Of a stretch of 64,000 nt of DNA, positions 27,489 to 36,453 are shown in pieces (the first letter of the stretch is position 1; the number at the start of each line of letters is the position of its first letter). The position numbers and the translations under genes were made by a program. This stretch comes from Akkermansiaceae bacterium (GTDB lineage: Bacteria; Verrucomicrobiota; Verrucomicrobiia; Verrucomicrobiales; Akkermansiaceae). The DNA lies in assembly GCA_013041925.1 (NCBI GenBank), contig JABDRB010000026.1:1-64000 (forward strand), written 5' to 3'. The notes beneath the pieces are model-generated. The model had not been told where the DNA came from, searched no databases, and saw only the letters and a list, made by a program, of their open reading frames with translations.

Positions 27489-29228
27489 TCATTCCTCTGC
27501 CGTGGACTCACCACCGGTGAGCGCAACACCGTAGCTTTCCAGACGGTTATGCGCTTCACTGGACTCGCCGCTTTTTGGGTAGCGGCGCAGGACCATACGA
27601 AGTTGCTGCACTTCCTTGCCTTTGTTTCCACTGATGCGGTAGATGTCAGCAATTTTCAAACTGGCCTTGGATGCTGTGCCGCCACCGACTGACTCGAGTC
27701 CCTGGACGGTTTTGACGGCCTGCGGGTATTGCTTGAGTGCCACCATGCAGTCGGTGACGCCCCAAGTTGAGTCGGGTTGTTTGTTGGCTCCGCGGTAGGC
27801 TTTGATCGCTTCTTCGTAGCGGCCCAATCCTTGAAGCAGCCTAGCCTGTGACAAGCCGAGCGCCTGACCCGCATACTTGGGTGCTTTTTGCAATGCTGGG
27901 ATTTCAGCCAGCGCTTTTTCCATAAACGGTCTATTCCGGTGGCTTCGTGCGTTGTAATAATCAAAGCGCGACTTTGCAGCAAATGCCTTGTCCTTGATTC
28001 TGGAGAAATAGCGTAATACAAATTCTTCTGGCTCATAATAAGCGGAAAAGTTGGCTAGGTTCTTGATTCCCTCATCCGTCATGCCATCGGTACTAACCGA
28101 GCGCATGACAGCCCGTGACTCCCCATACATACTCAGCGGGTATCTCAACTTACCCATCAGCTTCATTTTCTCCGCCGTCTTCATCCCTGCGAGAAACGGC
28201 TTGCTTTCGCTGGCAAAAAACGCAGAGCGCATTTTGGGATCGCTGGAGTAATATCCGCACCACGTCAACACACGAGCAAGTGTAGCAGGTTGCCTTTTAT
28301 ACTGCTTTTCTAGGCGTGCCAGCCAGGTCTTGCTGTCCTTTTCATAGACATTTTGGAGATCGAACCACTGCTTGCGCAAGCCATCCTTATCTGCAAAGCG
28401 ATCACCCATTTTGGAACTCCAATAGCGGGCGACCTTCTCCTTCTTATCCTGCTCCGTGTCCTTCATTTGCTGAGCCTTACTGAGAACCGTGGACCAGTAG
28501 CGCATATCCACGTCTGGTTTGTCAGTTTTTTGGCCCCGGCCATCAAAGCCGCCCGCCGCAACATAGAACTCCTTGAGCTTATCATGGTTTGGACTGCGCG
28601 TGACGTAGTGGCTTATCACGGCGCGGCGGGCAGCCTCGGCCGCGCGATGGTTCGTTTTTGAAAATGCAACGGCGGTGCGCCAGTGGTATTCAGCAGCCTC
28701 CTCGAATTTCCCGAGTTTTGCCATGGCTCCTCCGAGGTAAGTCAGGGCGGTGCCGGAGTTTGGCTGAGCCACATAATCGTCATCCTTAACCATACGAGCC
28801 CATACGGCGTTCTGTTTGGCGGTATCTCCATTTTGTTGGTGACACAGCCCCATATAAAAGAGCGCACCAGCGGCGTAGCTGACATCATCAGGAAAGTAGT
28901 CAACGACATCCTGGTAGGCCTTTATGGCGGCGTGACGTTTATCGATCTGATGCAGACAACGCCCCATGCGCAACAGGACGTAGGGGAGGGCCTTGCTATT
29001 GACGAACTCGAACGAATACGCCTTGTAGGCGGCATAAGCACCTTTGTAATCGCCCTTTTTATAAAGTTTATCGGCGTCCTCTAGGTTCAGCCCCTCGAAG
29101 GTATCTAATTTGGCAAACGCCTTACTTGGATAGAGGATTTCATCACCTGCCCTTTGTGCCGCGTCAACTTGAATGACTCCCGCCTGAAGCACCAGCAGCA
29201 GGCATCCACTTTTTAATAGATTTTTCAT
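27489..29228 (-). CDS. Exported TPR protein, first gene of the ExbB/ExbD-TPR cluster, 579 aa
   Basis: I chose the ATG ending at 29228, which starts a signal peptide (KNLLKSGCLLLVLQAGVIQV, cleavage near DAA-Q); an ATG ten codons upstream (29258) is possible. The mature protein is helical: TPRs at about 35-170 (LYKKGDYKGAYAAYKAYSFE, HAAIKAYQDVVDYFPDD, KFEEAAEYHWRTAVAF), a less regular middle, and TPRs again near the C terminus (RYEEAIKAYRGANKQP, QLRMVLRRYPKSGESSEAH). No beta domains. It is the most upstream gene of the cluster; the next gene starts about 150 bp later. Probably a periplasmic scaffold or adaptor. Exact function unknown. Confidence 0.75.
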   Translation of the reverse strand: MKNLLKSGCLLLVLQAGVIQVDAAQRAGDEILYPSKAFAKLDTFEGLNLEDADKLYKKGDYKGAYAAYKAYSFEFVNSKALPYVLLRMGRCLHQIDKRHAAIKAYQDVVDYFPDDVSYAAGALFYMGLCHQQNGDTAKQNAVWARMVKDDDYVAQPNSGTALTYLGGAMAKLGKFEEAAEYHWRTAVAFSKTNHRAAEAARRAVISHYVTRSPNHDKLKEFYVAAGGFDGRGQKTDKPDVDMRYWSTVLSKAQQMKDTEQDKKEKVARYWSSKMGDRFADKDGLRKQWFDLQNVYEKDSKTWLARLEKQYKRQPATLARVLTWCGYYSSDPKMRSAFFASESKPFLAGMKTAEKMKLMGKLRYPLSMYGESRAVMRSVSTDGMTDEGIKNLANFSAYYEPEEFVLRYFSRIKDKAFAAKSRFDYYNARSHRNRPFMEKALAEIPALQKAPKYAGQALGLSQARLLQGLGRYEEAIKAYRGANKQPDSTWGVTDCMVALKQYPQAVKTVQGLESVGGGTASKASLKIADIYRISGNKGKEVQQLRMVLRRYPKSGESSEAHNRLESYGVALTGGESTAEE

Positions 29229-29271
29229 AATTCTTGAGAACAAGTCAGCTCGATTCATGGCTCACGACTAT

Positions 29272-29286
29272 TGACTGGATAACGGT
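29272..29286 (-). promoter_or_regulatory. 15-bp word shared with the GH36-like gene leader (copy 1)
   Basis: The minus-strand word ACCGTTATCCAGTCA lies 14-28 bp upstream of the 29258 ATG of the first TPR gene. The identical word in the same orientation occurs at 31565-31579, upstream of the GH36-like gene. One or two chance 15-mer matches are expected in 64 kb, so only the matching position and orientation make it suggestive. AT-rich DNA (about 29340-29390) lies just upstream and may hold the operon promoter. Confidence 0.25.
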
Positions 29287-29471
29287 CGAGTGAAAGACGC
29301 ATATTCGAGCATTCGATGAATTTCAGCTATTCATACGTAGGCATGATTCTCATATTACAACATATCGATAATTTTTTACCCGTGAAACACCTGACGATCT
29401 GAGTTACCGCATGCCCCCCCCTAAAAAATAGAGACGGCAGCGACGTTACGTTTCGGCCTTTCATGGCAGGA

Positions 29472-31538
29472 TCAGTCGATACGCAGGAAGATATACTGAA
29501 GTTTCTCGGGGATCTTCGCGGTTACCACGCCGTCCTTCAGGCTGGCCGTTCCGGGCCCACTGAGCACGGTCACCTTCTGTCCCAGATTTTTGAGCAGCGG
29601 CACCTTAACCGACCATTCGGAGGCGTCGTTGAGTTCGCGAAAAACGACGATTCGGGCGCTTTTGCGGTCCTTGCTGACGGATGACATACCCGTCCATACG
29701 ACACCGTCCGGTGCGTCACCAATCGGGATGATGTGGCCGGAGAAGATCGCCTCGCGTTCATTTTTCCAAGCGGCGACCAGTGGCGGCAGTTTCTCGAAAT
29801 ACTCTTGGGGGAGGTTGGAAATCTCAAACCATCCCAGCGGATTAGAAAACATGATGCTGGCGAATAGGGTGTCTGGTGCGTAGAGCGCCGGGGCGAGCGG
29901 ATCATCCTTGTAGAGTTTCGTGTTGCGCTGATTGTTGAGAAACTCCATGCGGAGGCGCAATGGGTCAACGTGGTCGGCGAGCATCCAAAGGTTACGTAGG
30001 GTCAGGTGTGGCCAGTATTTGTGCCAGTCGCTGTATCGGTTTTCGACAAAAATAGGTCCGACATTGGGGGAGCCGAAATAGCTGGGTCTCAGACCCGCAG
30101 TGGCATCGGGATCAAACACGACGCGGCCGTCGGATGCCCGCAGGATCTTATCATAGAACTTCCGCAGGTTCTCTTCGGCCTTGCGCGTCGGCATCTCCAC
30201 GGCATCGATTTTGATGTATTCGATCCCCTCTTTGAGGCTGCAGTCGATCAAAAGATCAGCGTCACGCTCCCAATGTTTCATTTCCTTTTCCGAATCCGGC
30301 CCGAACCATAGACCAAATTTCATACCTTTGGCTTCGGCAGCTTCAACAAGCGGCTTTAACCCGTTGGGAAATCGTTTCGGGTGGGGCGACCAGAACTCAG
30401 GGTCGGCGGCGTAGAACTCGCCCCAAGCACCTTTTCCAAATGCGGAATTTCCCGACATTCCTTTTTGCCAACCGTCATCGACTTGGACAACGTCAACGCC
30501 GAGCCTAGAGCCGGCTTCAATTTCCTTCATCAGAAAGTCCTCGCTGACACGAGCATCTGCCGATCGGTCGCCCCAGGTATTACTGAGAAAACGCGCATCG
30601 CGCTTGGCATCGAATGTCCGGATACAGCGTTGATAGTCCTGCAGGGCGGCGATGCGTCCCGGGCGGCCGCCGGTGTAACTGAGCACCACGGAGGCATACC
30701 CGTGACCGGCAAAAATGACTCGCCGACCTTGACCCAGCACGCGTGCGTCCCAAGCATTTTTCACAGGGCGGGCGTGTGGTAAGGGAGCGAGTTTAAGGAA
30801 AACGAGTCCCTCACCAGTGACTGGATTTTCGACATGGAAAAGGTTCCCAGAAACATCAAATGCGCTATGCAAGGGCATCCATTCTTTTTCATGAACGAGA
30901 TCATTGTAGTGATCGGTCTGGTCCATCAGGGTGACTTGGGTGAATCGGAGGTGTTGGATGCTGAGAATCAGATCATCGATGGCATCCAGTGTTTTTGCGG
31001 GTTTCTTGGGCTCCTGATTGTTTTCTAGGCCGCTGGGTTGTGCTTTGGCCCCCTCCCCCTCGTTCTTACCCACGTTTTCTCCAGGGGTCTTTGAGCTTGT
31101 GTTCGGCTTGAATGTCACGGTGATCCCGCTGGCACCGGGAAACACCTGAAAGCGGCAACTAAAGGAAGTGGTCGCCCCCTTGCTGACCATATCGATCACG
31201 AGAGATTCGGCTTCCACTGGGCTGAGTTGACCCGATTTTGAGGTAACCGTCGTGCTGCGGGGTTCGGCGACAAGGTTGCCGCCTGGGTGCGGTGCGGGCT
31301 GGCGCCCTGGGCGGCGGAGCCACTCGCGGTCGGTCACCTTATCACGAAACGAAACTGGGGTGAGCAAGCCTTGGTCGATGCTCCATTGACGTTCGACCAA
31401 GGTATTACCGATGGTGAGTCCCTTGTCGTTCCATTGGGCATAACAGCCTTTGAATTCAACTTCATCTGCCAGGGCTAATGTGGCTGGTAGAACAATGAGG
31501 GCGACGAGGGTGGTGGAAAAATAGGCTCTGTGTTTCAT
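29472..31538 (-). CDS. Exported GH36/melibiase-like alpha-galactosidase family protein
   Basis: 688 residues with a signal peptide (TTLVALIVLPATLALADE). An N-terminal beta-rich domain is interrupted by a low-complexity insertion at about 155-190 (Glu, Gly, Asn, Lys, Pro). A TIM barrel follows with VVQVDDGWQKG, MKFGLWFGPDSEKE and IKIDAVEMP; the Asp of that last motif (D445) is in the position of the clan GH-D nucleophile. FDPDATAGLRPSY may hold the acid/base Asp. A C-terminal beta domain ends at YIFLRID. Family GH36/GH27 enzymes release terminal alpha-galactose (or related sugars); the substrate is not predictable because the substrate loops differ from classic melibiases. It is the last gene before the TPR cluster and probably transcribed separately. 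Confidence 0.65.
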   Translation of the reverse strand: MKHRAYFSTTLVALIVLPATLALADEVEFKGCYAQWNDKGLTIGNTLVERQWSIDQGLLTPVSFRDKVTDREWLRRPGRQPAPHPGGNLVAEPRSTTVTSKSGQLSPVEAESLVIDMVSKGATTSFSCRFQVFPGASGITVTFKPNTSSKTPGENVGKNEGEGAKAQPSGLENNQEPKKPAKTLDAIDDLILSIQHLRFTQVTLMDQTDHYNDLVHEKEWMPLHSAFDVSGNLFHVENPVTGEGLVFLKLAPLPHARPVKNAWDARVLGQGRRVIFAGHGYASVVLSYTGGRPGRIAALQDYQRCIRTFDAKRDARFLSNTWGDRSADARVSEDFLMKEIEAGSRLGVDVVQVDDGWQKGMSGNSAFGKGAWGEFYAADPEFWSPHPKRFPNGLKPLVEAAEAKGMKFGLWFGPDSEKEMKHWERDADLLIDCSLKEGIEYIKIDAVEMPTRKAEENLRKFYDKILRASDGRVVFDPDATAGLRPSYFGSPNVGPIFVENRYSDWHKYWPHLTLRNLWMLADHVDPLRLRMEFLNNQRNTKLYKDDPLAPALYAPDTLFASIMFSNPLGWFEISNLPQEYFEKLPPLVAAWKNEREAIFSGHIIPIGDAPDGVVWTGMSSVSKDRKSARIVVFRELNDASEWSVKVPLLKNLGQKVTVLSGPGTASLKDGVVTAKIPEKLQYIFLRID

Positions 31539-31564
31539 GGAATTGGATAGGAAATGAAGTAAAA

Positions 31565-31579
31565 TGACTGGATAACGGT
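31565..31579 (-). promoter_or_regulatory. 15-bp word shared with the TPR operon leader (copy 2)
   Basis: Identical to the word at 29272-29286, same strand, here 27-41 bp upstream of the GH36-like start codon. Possible common operator or a relic of local duplication. Confidence 0.25.
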
Positions 31580-31671
31580 TAAAAAAGACGGTGTAGAGAG
31601 ACGGTAATCACTACGATAAGTATTTTCTGAGATTCGAGTGTGAGTCATACAGTTAGCGGACAAACAAGAAA

Positions 31672-31745
31672 CCCAGGGGATCCCCCCCCGGGCTTAAAAT
31701 GCGATCCCCCTTGCAGGGGTAATAATCAACGCGCCCCTCGCGGGG
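31672..31745 (-). terminator. Three GC-rich hairpins after the Gfo/Idh gene, the last with a T-rich tail
   Basis: Read on the minus strand: CCCC-GCGA-GGGG (31734-31745), CCCC-TGCAAG-GGGG (31706-31719), then a larger hairpin at 31672-31692 built on GGGG-GAT-CCCC flanked by CCC and GGG and followed by TTTCTTGTTTG. The last fits an intrinsic terminator for the oxidoreductase gene whose stop is 31790. Confidence 0.45.
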
Positions 31746-31789
31746 TGGTGATCAATGAGGCACCATTCTGGAATAGCACCTGCATTTTT

Positions 31790-33229
31790 TTAAACCTTGT
31801 AATATTCCTCCCAGCCTTTGCGTGGTGGAGCTCCGACCAGCAAATGGTTGGCGACATCGTTACCGGTGATCGTCTCGGTTTTCCGGTCAAACTTGATGGA
31901 TGATTGGGTCCGTTGCGCGATGCATCCGAGGCAGAGGACCTTACTAAGTTCACCGGCAACGGCGAAGTTCGAGTTACATGTTTTCTCCCCCTTAACACCG
32001 AGTGCAAAGTCCATGAAGTGGTTCGGCTGATTTTGCTCGAAGTCAGGCAGCTTACCCACCTTGGAGGCGTTGTCATTATTGACCACGACGAGAGTATTGC
32101 CATGGGATGACCCCCTGAAGCTAACCCCATCGGCACGATGGATAATTTTACCCGGAGGCAAGGCCTTGACCTTGTTTCCGCTTCCGCCTGATGCAGGTGC
32201 GGCCTTATCGTTGGACTTCGTATTATGATATCCGTCAGGGAGTTCAGGCAGGTTGCCGACTCCTTCACTCCATACGATATCCATGGCGGGCATCGTTTTG
32301 CTTCGCTCCGGGAAGTGGAATTTCAGGGTGGAACTCATCGGGAACACATGCTTGTTATGCCCCTTGATCATATCCAGAGTAACGGACTCGGGCATACCGA
32401 GTTTGAGGAACTGGTGAGCTGAGTCGAGGATGTGGGCACCCCAGTCGCCGAGCGCGCCGTTACCAAAGTCATACCAGCAGCGCCAGTCGCCATTGATGTA
32501 GTCATTGTGGAAGGGTTGGAAGGGGTTCTGGCCGAGCCATGTGTCCCAGTCCATGCCTTTGGGCATTTCGTCGGCCTTATTCAGCCACTGCTCCCAAGTC
32601 ATTCCTTGGGTGGGAACCTTGGCATTCCATTTGTGCCAGCGGCGTCCCTTGGTCATGTGGGCATCCATGCGGGTGACATTATCCATGACGCCAGCTTTGA
32701 CCATTGCGCGGAACTGATAGTAGTTGGGTCCGGAGTGGCCTTGGTTGCCCATTTGGCAGGCTACCTTATATTTGGCTTCGGCCTTGATGAGGATGTTGCA
32801 TTCTTGAAGCGTGTGGGCCAGTGGTTTTTCCACATAAACGCCTTTTCCGAGAGCCATCGCATGCATGCAGATCGGGAAGTGGGTATGGTCGGGGACACCT
32901 ACCGAGACGGCATCGATCTGTTTTTCCATTTTATCGAACATCTTGCGGAAGTCATGGAAACGAGGAACCGTCGGGTATTTCTTAAGGATTTCCTGTGTAT
33001 GTTTATCACCCATTTGAGTATCGCAAACGGCGACAAGGTTGAACATACCGGTTTCCATCAGATCTTTAACAACCCGCGCTCCACGGTTACCGATGCCGCA
33101 GCATGCTAGATTAATGCGCTCACTGGGTGCAAGTTTACCTGCGTTGGCGAGGTAAGGAAAAGCAGAGAAGGCTGAGGCGCCTGCAGCTGTTTTAAGGAAG
33201 TTACGGCGAGATGATGTGGGTAATGACAT
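31790..33229 (-). CDS. Tat-exported Gfo/Idh/MocA family oxidoreductase (with GH78)
   Basis: 479 residues. The N terminus SSRRNFLKTAAGASAFSAF is a Tat signal (RRxFLK), so the folded cofactor-bound enzyme is exported. Rossmann motif CCGIGNRGARV near residue 45, then CDTQMGDKH, PDHTHFPICMHAM and VEKPLAHTLQE (the EKP catalytic Lys motif), then the C-terminal dehydrogenase domain (NKADEMPKGMDWDTWLGQNP, GALGDWGAHILDSAHQFL). The family oxidises or reduces sugar hydroxyls with NAD(P). Located 140 bp downstream of the GH78 rhamnosidase on the same strand and upstream of the GH36-like enzyme, so probably part of glycan catabolism. Substrate unknown. Confidence 0.88.
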   Translation of the reverse strand: MSLPTSSRRNFLKTAAGASAFSAFPYLANAGKLAPSERINLACCGIGNRGARVVKDLMETGMFNLVAVCDTQMGDKHTQEILKKYPTVPRFHDFRKMFDKMEKQIDAVSVGVPDHTHFPICMHAMALGKGVYVEKPLAHTLQECNILIKAEAKYKVACQMGNQGHSGPNYYQFRAMVKAGVMDNVTRMDAHMTKGRRWHKWNAKVPTQGMTWEQWLNKADEMPKGMDWDTWLGQNPFQPFHNDYINGDWRCWYDFGNGALGDWGAHILDSAHQFLKLGMPESVTLDMIKGHNKHVFPMSSTLKFHFPERSKTMPAMDIVWSEGVGNLPELPDGYHNTKSNDKAAPASGGSGNKVKALPPGKIIHRADGVSFRGSSHGNTLVVVNNDNASKVGKLPDFEQNQPNHFMDFALGVKGEKTCNSNFAVAGELSKVLCLGCIAQRTQSSIKFDRKTETITGNDVANHLLVGAPPRKGWEEYYKV

Positions 33230-33369
33230 GGTCTATTCTCTTTCTATGTTTACGATTCAATAAATAAGCATTGGTGCTTAGGGGTGGGATATTAGCCTTG
33301 GGGTGCCGTGTCACAACCTAAAAAAAGAGGTTATTTTCAGGGCGAGGATTTTGTTTTTCATGGGGTCGA

Positions 33370-36141
33370 CTACTGGCTAGCTATTTTCGAGGTAATGAGG
33401 AACGAACCCGAGCTGATAAGAATGACGGCTCGGTTATTCTCCATACGTAGAAATTCGACACCTTTTGCACCCTTGGCGGGCTTTCCATCGATGGCAACAT
33501 GGGCTAGATCGGCTGCTGGAACAAACACGGTTGAGGATACGTTAGTCGGGACCGTAATTGCCCACTGGAATGCCTTACCTTCGCGTTTCCAGCTACTGCT
33601 GATGCGCCCTTGAATGGAATCGTAGTGGCCTTTCGCCCAAGTGACCCCCTCGCCCAGTTCAGGTTTCATGGTGATTTTTTTAAACCCAGGGCCGTCGGTA
33701 TCGATACCCAGCATACTGCGGAACATCCATTCGCTACAGGCGCCGTAGGCGTAGTGGTTAAAGGAATTCATACCGACATCACCAAAGCCATCTTTATGGG
33801 TGTAGCTGTTCCAGCGCTCCCAGATCGTGGTGGCTCCTTGCTCAATCGAGTATCCCCAGGACGGGTAGGTTTTGTTTTGGATCAGGCGGTAGGCGAGATC
33901 GCTGCGGCCGATTTCGGTGAGGGTGGGTAGCAGGAGAGACACGCCAACAAACCCGACCGAGAGGTGATAGTCCTTGGCCTTGATTCGGTCGACAAGGTGA
34001 CCCGATGCCTGGGTGCGTTGTTTTTCTGTGAGCAGGTTGAAGTAGAGCGCCAAGCAGTAAGCGGTCTGCGAGTGTCCCGCGATGGTGCCATCCGGCTTCA
34101 CAAACTTCTGCTGGAAGTTGGTGCGAATCTCGTTGAAGAGTTTGTTGTATTTGGCGGCATCCTCATTTTTGCCAAGACCCTCTGCCATTTTTGCCATCAG
34201 GCTGGTAGAGTATCCGAAGTAGGCGGCGGAGATGAGCTCTTTGGGAGTTTTTGACCCAACAGCTAACCAGTCGCCAAACCCCCTGACCTGACCGACGAGA
34301 CCTTTTTTGCTGTGACAGTAATCGATGAACCGCGCCATGGCTGCGTAGTTTTCACGGATGATCCTTTGGTCGCCGTAGATCTGATAAATTGTCCACGGGC
34401 AGATCACGCCAGCATCCGCCCAAGCGGGGGAGCCGTGGCCGTGGAAGACCGGAGCCTGCTGGCCAAAGGTTCCGGCTTTGTTTTGCGTGTCCATCAGGTC
34501 GATGATCCATTTAGTAAAAAAGGCGGAGACGTTCTGGTGGTTACAGCCAGAGCGGATAAAGACCTGGGTGTCACCGGTCCAGCCAAGCCGTTCGTCGCGC
34601 TGCGGGCAGTCGGTGGGGACTTCGAGGTAGTTCGACCGCTGGCCCCAGACGACGTTGCTATGGAGCTGATTGAGTAGCGGGTTCGAGCATTCGAATGTGC
34701 TGGTCATCGGGGCGTCGGAGTGGATGACGATTCCAGTGATGGTGTCTTTATTGGGCTTGGCAGTTAGCCCCGTAACCTGAACGTAACGGAACCCATGGAA
34801 GGTGAAGTGGGGTTCGTAGGTCTCCAGCCCCCCACCCTTCAGTATATAGTTATCGGCGGCGCGGGCCGAGCGGAGGTTGTCTTGGTAAACGATACCGTCG
34901 GCATTGAGCATCTCGGCAAACTGCATGTTAATTTTATCACCTGCATTTCCAGTGACTTTCAAGCGTGCCCAGCCGGAGAAATTCTGGCCTAGGTCGAAAA
35001 CGTAGGTGTTGGGTTTGGGCTCGGTGAGTTTGACGGTGGGCAGCTCTAGGATTGGGCGAACTGGAACGCCGGGGTAGGCTTCGATGACGGGGTTGATCTC
35101 GGCACCGGTGTTGACGGCGGCCCAGGATTTGTCGTTGTAGTTGGGTTTATTCCAACCCGAAATCTCCTTGCGGGCGTCGTAGGTTTCGCCTTCAAACATG
35201 TCGGATAGAATGATCGGCCCAAAGGATGCTTTCCAGGTCCGGTCGGATGCGATGACCTCGGAGCTGCCGTCGGCGTAGGTGATGTGGAGCTGACTCAGAA
35301 GGCGGAGTTTTTTGCCGTATTGGTTTTGTCCCAAGATACTGATATTGCCACGGAACCAGCCATCGCCGAGGATGGCGCCCATGGCATTAGAACCGTTCGG
35401 CCCGTTGGCGAGCATGTCCGTGACATCATAGGTGCGGTAATAAATGCGCTTCCGGTAATCCGTCCAACCAGGGGTGAAGTATTCGTTGCCGACACGTTGA
35501 CCATTAACGTGCATTTCGACGTGCCCTTGGGCGGTGACGTGGAGCGCGGCGCGGGTAACTTTTTGGGTCAGTCTGAAGTCTTTCCTGAGATACTGCGCGG
35601 GCAGGTAGGATTTGAATTTCGGTTTTGCTTTCGGTTTGTGTTTAAAATTGCGCACCGGCATTTTGGCGACCTCCTTGGGCGTGGCGTCGTAGCCGATCCA
35701 TTCGGCGGACCAGTCGGATTTCTGAAGAAGTCCCATCGACCACATCGCGGAATTGCTCCATCCCGACTCCCTGCGGTCTTTACCCCAGACGGAGACCTTC
35801 CAGAATGCTTGCATACTGGATTTCAGGGGGATCCCGTTGTAGGGGATGTGGGTGGTTTGATTGGAACTTACGATTCCAGTGTCCCAGAGGTCGCCGATGC
35901 CCTTGTTGAGTTTTCCCAGAGAGCTGGCGACGATAATTTGGTATTGGGATTGTTTTTGCCCACGGACGTCGGATTGAAGTTTCCAGCTGAGGCGTGGTTG
36001 GGTGACGTCGATGCCGAGCGGGTTGACAAGGTATTCGCAGCGCAGGTCGATGACTTTGATCTCGGGTGCGGCTGATAGCGAGGTCGAAAGGCATGTGAGA
36101 GCCATTGTGATGACGACAAGTAATTGATGGGACATTTTCAT
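33370..36141 (-). CDS. Exported GH78 alpha-L-rhamnosidase
   Basis: 923 residues with a signal peptide (VVITMALTCLSTSLSAAPE). Domain order fits GH78: N-terminal Fn3-like region (DLRCEYLVNPLGIDVTQPRLSW), Bac_rhamnosid_N (YLRKDFRLTQKVTRAALHVT, HVNGQRVGNEYFTPGWTDY), a concanavalin-like beta domain (FDLGQNFSGWARLKV, EPHFTFHGFRYVQVTG), the (alpha/alpha)6 catalytic domain with DCPQRDERLGWTGDTQVF (family signature with acidic catalytic residues), and a C-terminal beta domain (GWSIEQG-like motif seen as GYSIEQGATTIWERW). It hydrolyses terminal alpha-L-rhamnose from glycans or glycosides. Starts 39 bp after a sulfatase remnant, precedes a Gfo/Idh gene; fits desulfation plus derhamnosylation, as in ulvan-type polysaccharide use. 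Confidence 0.93.
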   Translation of the reverse strand: MKMSHQLLVVITMALTCLSTSLSAAPEIKVIDLRCEYLVNPLGIDVTQPRLSWKLQSDVRGQKQSQYQIIVASSLGKLNKGIGDLWDTGIVSSNQTTHIPYNGIPLKSSMQAFWKVSVWGKDRRESGWSNSAMWSMGLLQKSDWSAEWIGYDATPKEVAKMPVRNFKHKPKAKPKFKSYLPAQYLRKDFRLTQKVTRAALHVTAQGHVEMHVNGQRVGNEYFTPGWTDYRKRIYYRTYDVTDMLANGPNGSNAMGAILGDGWFRGNISILGQNQYGKKLRLLSQLHITYADGSSEVIASDRTWKASFGPIILSDMFEGETYDARKEISGWNKPNYNDKSWAAVNTGAEINPVIEAYPGVPVRPILELPTVKLTEPKPNTYVFDLGQNFSGWARLKVTGNAGDKINMQFAEMLNADGIVYQDNLRSARAADNYILKGGGLETYEPHFTFHGFRYVQVTGLTAKPNKDTITGIVIHSDAPMTSTFECSNPLLNQLHSNVVWGQRSNYLEVPTDCPQRDERLGWTGDTQVFIRSGCNHQNVSAFFTKWIIDLMDTQNKAGTFGQQAPVFHGHGSPAWADAGVICPWTIYQIYGDQRIIRENYAAMARFIDYCHSKKGLVGQVRGFGDWLAVGSKTPKELISAAYFGYSTSLMAKMAEGLGKNEDAAKYNKLFNEIRTNFQQKFVKPDGTIAGHSQTAYCLALYFNLLTEKQRTQASGHLVDRIKAKDYHLSVGFVGVSLLLPTLTEIGRSDLAYRLIQNKTYPSWGYSIEQGATTIWERWNSYTHKDGFGDVGMNSFNHYAYGACSEWMFRSMLGIDTDGPGFKKITMKPELGEGVTWAKGHYDSIQGRISSSWKREGKAFQWAITVPTNVSSTVFVPAADLAHVAIDGKPAKGAKGVEFLRMENNRAVILISSGSFLITSKIASQ

Positions 36142-36180
36142 GTTTTTGTTTTGATGACATTGGCTAGCAAATTCATAATC

Positions 36181-36429
36181 TCAAACGATCCGCGATGGTC
36201 GGTGCGTCAGGAATGACTCGCGAGCAGTCGATTTGTCGCCCCACCTTGATACCTCCTTTTTTGATGACGGATTATAGCAGGCTACGTCGCCATATCCAAG
36301 GTCACCCTCCAGGACAAAAAAGATGTTAGTTCGCGTGCTATTTATAGCGCTAGGCTTGCCTGCGGATGTGACTGTGGATACCGTGGAAAGAACCACTAGT
36401 GCGAGCCATAAAAAGGGTTGTAGGATCAT
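36181..36429 (-). pseudogene. Sulfatase N-terminal remnant
   Basis: An 82-codon frame begins with a signal peptide (FLWLALVVLSTVSTVTSAG), continues TNIFFVLEGDLGYGDVACYN, matching the family N terminus (PNIxxxxxDDLGYGDxxCYG), then reads DKSTARESFLTHRPSRIV, which resembles LDxLAREGxxFTDAHxPSxVC of type I sulfatases with residues lost. It stops just before the formylglycine Cys would appear. The first metal-binding Asp of the DD pair is also replaced (EGD). So it lacks the catalytic Cys and over 80% of the enzyme and cannot be active. It lies between the phosphatase (24 bp) and the rhamnosidase (39 bp), consistent with an internal deletion. Confidence 0.75.
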
Positions 36430-36453
36430 CAGTGATATCGGGTTAGGTAAATA

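Noticed and set aside
29360-29390. TAATAT-type -10 box for the TPR operon
   Set aside because: The AT-rich patch gives several overlapping weak candidates and no -35 box at proper spacing.
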